This document shows positions 59,936 through 64,000 of a stretch of DNA of 64,000 bases, piece after piece. The notes beneath the pieces were generated by a model. The model had not been told where the DNA came from and made no database searches. It saw only the letters and a program-made list of their open reading frames with translations. Every line of letters begins with the position of its first letter. Within the stretch, counting starts at the first letter, position 1. A program made the translations under genes and the position numbers. Source of the stretch: Candidatus Nanopelagicales bacterium (GTDB lineage Bacteria > Actinomycetota > Actinomycetes > S36-B12 > CAIYMF01); NCBI GenBank assembly GCA_017848795.1, contig JAFIHG010000022.1, positions 1 to 64,000 of the forward strand, written 5' to 3'.

Positions 59936-60088
59936 CTTCCCAAAGGGGCGATCAAGGAAGCTGAACTACGCATTCTGGCCCGAACCAGCGATCTTGCGCG
60001 GCGCCGCCGCGGGTCGCCGGTCCTTGCGAAGATCGCCGATTCGGGTCGGTTCGAGCAGCTGAAGTGCCGTGATCGCCCCTTTGGGAAG
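59936..60088. repeat. 153-bp imperfect inverted element between dxs and a convergent gene
   Basis: Terminal 19-bp perfect inverted repeats are at 59936-59954 (CTTCCCAAAGGGGCGATCA) and 60070-60088. Inside, arms remain partly complementary, with shared CCCGAA and GCGATCTT blocks around a central GGCGCCGCCGCGG. It fills the gap between the two convergent stop codons. It could act as a two-way terminator or be a small dispersed element. Confidence 0.75.
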
Positions 60089-60099
60089 GAAGCGGGCAG

Positions 60100-60975
60100 T
60101 CAGTGGAGGCGCTGGACGGGCTCGACGTGGTCGGGGCCGAGCGGATCGCTCACGGCGTACCGGGTCGGGTCGCCGCCGTCGCGCACCTGGACCACCTCGT
60201 CCGCAGTGACCAGCAGCGGGCGGGAGAAGCCGCGCCGGTCGGGATCGGTGAGCGACGCGGCGGCGAGCGCGAACGCCGGGTCGACCCGACCGAGGTCGAG
60301 CCAGCCGCGGCGGCGGTCGGGCACCGCGGCGCACCGCAGCCCGACGACGCCGGCGGCGTCCCGCACCACGGCGTGCCGGTACGCGGTGGACGCGAGCAGC
60401 GTGACGACGTCGCAGTCGCCCACCGGGCGCATCGGGGCGTGCGGGGAGCGCAGCAGGCGCTCGGCGGCGAGCTCGCCCATCTCTTCGAGGTAGCGCGATG
60501 CGCACGTGGCCACCGGCTCGACCTCGATCCCGGCGCAGCGCAGCACCCCGAGGGGCAGCACCCCGAGCGCGTCGTCACGACTGCGGCCGTCGTCGTCGAC
60601 GCCGCGCAGGGCCAGCCCCACCTGCAGCGCACCGCCGAGCACTTCGCGGCAGGCCCAGTGCGGCCCGGGGCGCAGCGCGTGGTCCGCGGGCAGCGCGAGC
60701 GGGCGGACGTGGGCGAGCAGCACATCGGGACCGGCGCTCGCGACGAGCGCCGCGACCCGCGCGCGCAGCCGCAACCAGCGCGCCACCTGCCGCGGCAGCT
60801 GCGCCTCGTCCGTGCAGTGCGCCGCGAGCTCGTCCCAGGACACCGCAGTGCCGCCGGGCAGGTGGACACCACCGTCGCTGATCGCGATGTCCGCGAGGTC
60901 GGTCGGCTCCCGCAGCGCGAAGGCGAGTACCGCGCGCCGCAGCTCGAGCGCCGGGCGCGGGTCGGTCACGGTCAC
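60100..60975 (-). CDS. Conserved hypothetical protein
   Basis: The product has 291 residues from GTG 60975; GTG 60969 or ATG 61062 are alternatives, none with a clear ribosome binding site. It is Ala/Arg/Asp-rich with one Cys-containing centre (VEPVATCASRYLEEMGELAA) and a C-terminal VTLLASTAYRHAVVRDAAG. The C-terminus resembles a domain with GWLDLGRVDPAFALAAASLT. I do not recognise a family. Confidence 0.75.
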   Translation of the reverse strand: MTVTDPRPALELRRAVLAFALREPTDLADIAISDGGVHLPGGTAVSWDELAAHCTDEAQLPRQVARWLRLRARVAALVASAGPDVLLAHVRPLALPADHALRPGPHWACREVLGGALQVGLALRGVDDDGRSRDDALGVLPLGVLRCAGIEVEPVATCASRYLEEMGELAAERLLRSPHAPMRPVGDCDVVTLLASTAYRHAVVRDAAGVVGLRCAAVPDRRRGWLDLGRVDPAFALAAASLTDPDRRGFSRPLLVTADEVVQVRDGGDPTRYAVSDPLGPDHVEPVQRLH

Positions 60976-61065
60976 GGTGGCAACCGTAGGGGGGTCCCGA
61001 TCAAGATCGCAGACCTGCGCGGGTGAGTTCCGGACACGGGGCGTGGCGGGGCATGACCGCACTGC

Positions 61066-62754
61066 TCACGCGGTGACCGGGGGCAGCTGCTCGTCACGGT
61101 GCTCGATGATCTGCGCCGCCTGCTGCGCCGGCAGGCGGCTGACGTACGCGAGGGCGAGCACGATCGCCGTGAGGGCGACGTTGGCCAGGATCGACCACTC
61201 GAACCCGATCACGTCGCGCTCTCCGGCGTTCGCGGTCCCGCTCACCCCGGAGTACGAACCGAAGTAGCTGAGCACCGTGATCCCGGCGAACCAGACCAGC
61301 ACCCACCAGCCGTGGCGGAAGTCGAGCGGGGGCGCGGCATCGCGGGCACGGAGCTGGAACAGGCCGAGCAGCACGTAGCCGAGGACGATGGCGAGCATCA
61401 TCTTCCACACCTGGTCCCAGCCGGACCAGTAGATGATCAGGTTCGTCGACAGCAGCGCCAGCGACGCGATCACCCAGGCGCCGCGCAGCCGGAAGGGACG
61501 CTCGACGTCGGGCACCTGACGCCGCAGCGTGAGCAGCGCGATCGGTCCGCTGCCGAACGACAGCACGGTCATCGTGGTGACGATCCCGACCAGGCTCTGC
61601 CAGCTCGGGAACGGCAGGAAGAAGATGCACCCGACGACGAACGCCAGGATCAGGCTGACCCAGGGCACGCCTTTGCGGTTGACCGCCGCCATCGCGGCCG
61701 GGGCGTTGCGGTTACGACCCATGGCGTACGAGAGCCGGGCGGTGACACTCAGGTAGATCAGTCCGGTGTCGCTGGGCGAGATGATCGCGTCGGCGTACAG
61801 CAGCACCGCGAGCCAGCCCAGGCCGATGATGCTCGCGATCGCGGCGAGCGGTGCGAACTGCGCGGTCGCGCCGCCGATCGCCGCTGGGAAGTTGACGCCC
61901 ACGTTGGCCCAGCCGCCCTTGGCGACCGCGTCGCTCGGGACGCTGCCGAGGAAGGCGAGCTGCAGCAGGAAGTACAGACCGCCGCAGATGACGACCGAGC
62001 CGATCAGGGTGATCGGCACGTTCCGCTTCGGGTGGGCGGTCTCGCCGGCGAGCTCGATGCCCTGCCGGAACCCGAAGAACGAGAAGGCGATCGCCGCTGC
62101 CGGGATCGCCGAGAAGGCGCCGTGCCAGCCGTACGGGGTGAAACCGCCGAAGTCGGTGAGGTTCGACGCGTGGAACGCGGTGACCAGCAGCGCGACGATC
62201 ACCAGCACGATCATGAACAGCTTCCACCACACGAGCACGTTGTTGATCCGCGCGAACCAGCGCACGCCGAGGAAGTTGACCCCGACGAAGATCGCCATCA
62301 GGACCACGGCGACGATGATCCCGCCGGCGGTCAGCGTGGTGTTCGGGTTCTCCAACCACGGCACGTAGCTGGTGGCGTACGTGAGTACGGCGGACACCTC
62401 GACCGGTGCGACGGCGGCCGCGCCGAGCCAGGTCACCCAGCCCATCGAGTAACTCGTGAACGACCCGAACGCGTAGTGCGGGTACCGGGCCACGCCTCCG
62501 GAGTGGGGGAACATGACCCCGAGCTCGGAGTAGGTCAGGCCGATCAGGATGAACATGACCGCGCCCACCACCCACGACACCAGGGCGGCCGGCCCGGCCT
62601 GCTCGGAGGCGTGCAGCGAGCTGAACAGCCAGCCCGAGCCGATGATCGAGCCGATGGCCGCGAACAGCAGGCCGATCAGCCCGATCTCCTTGCGCAGCTT
62701 GGGGTCGTCGCCCGCGACGGCGACCGGGCTCGTCGGCAGTTCCTTGATCGCCAT
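61066..62754 (-). CDS. APC-family amino-acid permease
   Basis: The product has 562 residues from ATG 62754. Twelve or more hydrophobic segments are present; IGLLFAAIGSIIGSGWLFSS is the TM1 substrate loop, and AFSFFGFRQGIELAGETAHP is the TM6 region. It resembles the aspartate-proton symporter branch of APC permeases. The longer upstream frame reads poor low-complexity sequence. It is downstream of, and codirectional with, the 3-hydroxyacyl-CoA dehydrogenase gene by 215 bp. Confidence 0.9.
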   Translation of the reverse strand: MAIKELPTSPVAVAGDDPKLRKEIGLIGLLFAAIGSIIGSGWLFSSLHASEQAGPAALVSWVVGAVMFILIGLTYSELGVMFPHSGGVARYPHYAFGSFTSYSMGWVTWLGAAAVAPVEVSAVLTYATSYVPWLENPNTTLTAGGIIVAVVLMAIFVGVNFLGVRWFARINNVLVWWKLFMIVLVIVALLVTAFHASNLTDFGGFTPYGWHGAFSAIPAAAIAFSFFGFRQGIELAGETAHPKRNVPITLIGSVVICGGLYFLLQLAFLGSVPSDAVAKGGWANVGVNFPAAIGGATAQFAPLAAIASIIGLGWLAVLLYADAIISPSDTGLIYLSVTARLSYAMGRNRNAPAAMAAVNRKGVPWVSLILAFVVGCIFFLPFPSWQSLVGIVTTMTVLSFGSGPIALLTLRRQVPDVERPFRLRGAWVIASLALLSTNLIIYWSGWDQVWKMMLAIVLGYVLLGLFQLRARDAAPPLDFRHGWWVLVWFAGITVLSYFGSYSGVSGTANAGERDVIGFEWSILANVALTAIVLALAYVSRLPAQQAAQIIEHRDEQLPPVTA

Positions 62755-62969
62755 GGCGGGGTCGCCCCTCTCGGTGCTGGCGACAACGCGGCCACGGCCG
62801 CCGACCGCCGCCCGGGGTCGTTCCCCCGACCGGCCCGTCTGTGCGAGCGCCGCGCCCGTCACCTCGGTGTCAACCAAGGTGGACAACAGATAGGGACATG
62901 GTGCGCGCGCGGCAGGAAGCGCGCAACACGAGCCAGATCCGGGTGCCGGAGCACCCTGCGGGTACGGCG

Positions 62970-64000
62970 TCAGCGCGGCAGGCTGGCGACCCCGGGCGGC
63001 AGGAACCGGGCTCCCGTCACCCGCTCGCTGGTGCCGGTCCGGTCGAGGTACGGGGTGATGCCGCCGAGGTGGAAGGGCCAGCCCGCCCCCAGCAGCAGGC
63101 ACAGGTCGATGTCCTGGGGCGCGGCGACGACGCCCTCGTCGAGCATCAGCCGGACCTCCTGCGCGAGCGCGCCCAGGGCACGAGTACGCACCTGTTCGGC
63201 GGTGGACGGCGTGTCGCCGACCTGCATCAGCTCGGCGACGTCGTCGGCGATCCGCGGGGTCGGGCCGTCCCAGGCCAGCAGCGTCGACTTGCCGGCCGCG
63301 ACGATCCGCCGCTGGTTCTCCGAGACCGCGAAGCGGTCAGGGAACGCCGCGTGCATGGTCTCGGTCACGTGGAACGCCACTGCCGGCCCGACGAGCTGCA
63401 GCAGCACGAACGGGGACATCGGCAGTGCGAGCGGGTCGAGCGCGTGGTCGGCCACCTCGAAGGGAGTGCCCTCGTCGAAGGCCGCGGTGACCTCGCCGAG
63501 GAACCGGGTGAGCAGCCGGTTCACCACGAAGGCGGGGGAGTCCTTCACCAGTACGCAGGACTTCTTCAGCGCCTTGCCGATCGCAAAGGCGGTGGCGAGC
63601 GAGGCGTCGTCGGTGCGCTCCGCGCGAGCGATCTCGAGAAGCGGCATGAGGGCCACCGGGTTGAAGAAGTGGAAGCCGACGACCCGCTCCGGGTGCGCGA
63701 GACCCGCGGCCATCTCGGTCACCGACAGCGAGGACGTGTTGGTGAGCAGCACACAGTCGGGGCGTACGACGGCTTCGACCTCGGCGAAGACCTGCGCCTT
63801 GACCTTGAGGTCCTCGAACACCGCTTCGAGCACCGCGTCGGCATCGGCGAACGCGTCCTTGTCGACCGAGCCGGTGACGAGCGCCTTGAGGCGGTTGGCC
63901 CGGTCCGGTGAGACCCGGCCCTTGGCGCGCAGCTTGTCGACCTCGTCGTGCACGTAGCCGATGCCGGCATCGACGCGGGCCTGGTCCAGGTCGGTCATCA
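62970..64000 (-). CDS. 3-hydroxyacyl-CoA dehydrogenase (FadB-like), 5' part outside window
   Basis: About 343 codons are visible, running off the right edge. LLTNTSSLSVTEMAAGLAHP and VVGFHFFNPVALMPLLEI carry the catalytic Ser/His region; VLVKDSPAFVVNRLLTRFLG is the hinge; a second C-terminal domain (DPLALPMSPFVLLQLVGPAV) follows. The NAD-binding GxGxxG and any enoyl-CoA hydratase domain must lie beyond position 64000. It acts in beta-oxidation. An internal ATG at 63998 is not the true start. Confidence 0.93.
   Translation of the reverse strand, partial: MTDLDQARVDAGIGYVHDEVDKLRAKGRVSPDRANRLKALVTGSVDKDAFADADAVLEAVFEDLKVKAQVFAEVEAVVRPDCVLLTNTSSLSVTEMAAGLAHPERVVGFHFFNPVALMPLLEIARAERTDDASLATAFAIGKALKKSCVLVKDSPAFVVNRLLTRFLGEVTAAFDEGTPFEVADHALDPLALPMSPFVLLQLVGPAVAFHVTETMHAAFPDRFAVSENQRRIVAAGKSTLLAWDGPTPRIADDVAELMQVGDTPSTAEQVRTRALGALAQEVRLMLDEGVVAAPQDIDLCLLLGAGWPFHLGGITPYLDRTGTSERVTGARFLPPGVASLPR

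Noticed and set aside
61099-63957. 952-codon plus-strand frame opposite the permease and dehydrogenase
   Set aside because: It crosses two real minus-strand genes and is His/Asp/Arg low complexity.

Overview
The window is a GC-rich chromosomal segment of an actinomycete (Actinomycetota). The evidence is the gene set: SepH, a primary sigma factor with a long Lys/Ala-rich N-terminus, separate actinobacterial ParE and ParC, GuaB1, FprA, DUF3093/3159/3710/4192/4193/4235/5998/7455 proteins and a DUF222-HNH protein. Base composition, frequent GTG starts, GTGA/ATGA gene overlaps and many leaderless promoters agree. The genus cannot be fixed from the sequence alone. No phage, plasmid, CRISPR, rRNA or tRNA feature was seen; this is mostly conserved core chromosome with small accessory scars.

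Layout. 0-2 kb: the edge of a DUF222/HNH endonuclease gene and a palindrome-rich repeat cluster. 2-5.6 kb: a four-gene OpuC/OsmU-type compatible-solute ABC importer (minus strand). 5.8-13 kb: HrpA helicase, a YczE-type membrane protein, GuaB1, a glyoxalase-like protein and an acyltransferase. 13-19.5 kb: DinB-like, DUF4192, a degenerate EAL protein, a universal stress protein, the primary sigma factor, VanZ and DUF7455. 19.8-29.4 kb: topoisomerase IV (parE and parC on opposite strands), a PIN-toxin relic, FprA, cupin, carbonic anhydrase, and pseudouridine catabolism (PsuG plus kinase). 29.5-38.7 kb: a GNAT/acyl-CoA-synthetase-like fusion, a GC-rich repeat array, DUF5998, a broken sulfotransferase, SepH, an MFS exporter, an inositol-phosphatase-family enzyme, DUF4193 and DUF4235. 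38.7-46.7 kb: DUF3093, dUTPase, DUF3710, an OB-fold protein, DUF3159, a potassium module (two TrkA/RCK proteins divergent from a KimA-like transporter), and a TRAM-domain RNA methyltransferase. 46.7-50.3 kb: aconitase and a VapBC pair. 50.3-57.9 kb: the urease operon (ureA-B-C-F-D-G) downstream of a two-component flavin monooxygenase pair, with a divergent pirin. 58-64 kb: Dxs, an unknown protein, an amino-acid permease and the 3' part of a 3-hydroxyacyl-CoA dehydrogenase.

The most notable observations are: (i) UreC keeps all six nickel ligands at canonical positions, but the mobile-flap cysteine 322 is alanine, UreB has a His-containing N-terminal extension, and no ureE is present; (ii) a hierarchical, non-coding GC-rich repeat array at 32.2-32.8 kb; (iii) several distinct long inverted repeats at gene ends; (iv) a -10 hexamer of the form TANNNT ending 6-9 nt before the start codon in at least eleven genes, indicating leaderless transcripts; and (v) decayed genes (PIN toxin, sulfotransferase) and apparent pseudoenzymes (EAL, GNAT-ACS fusion).
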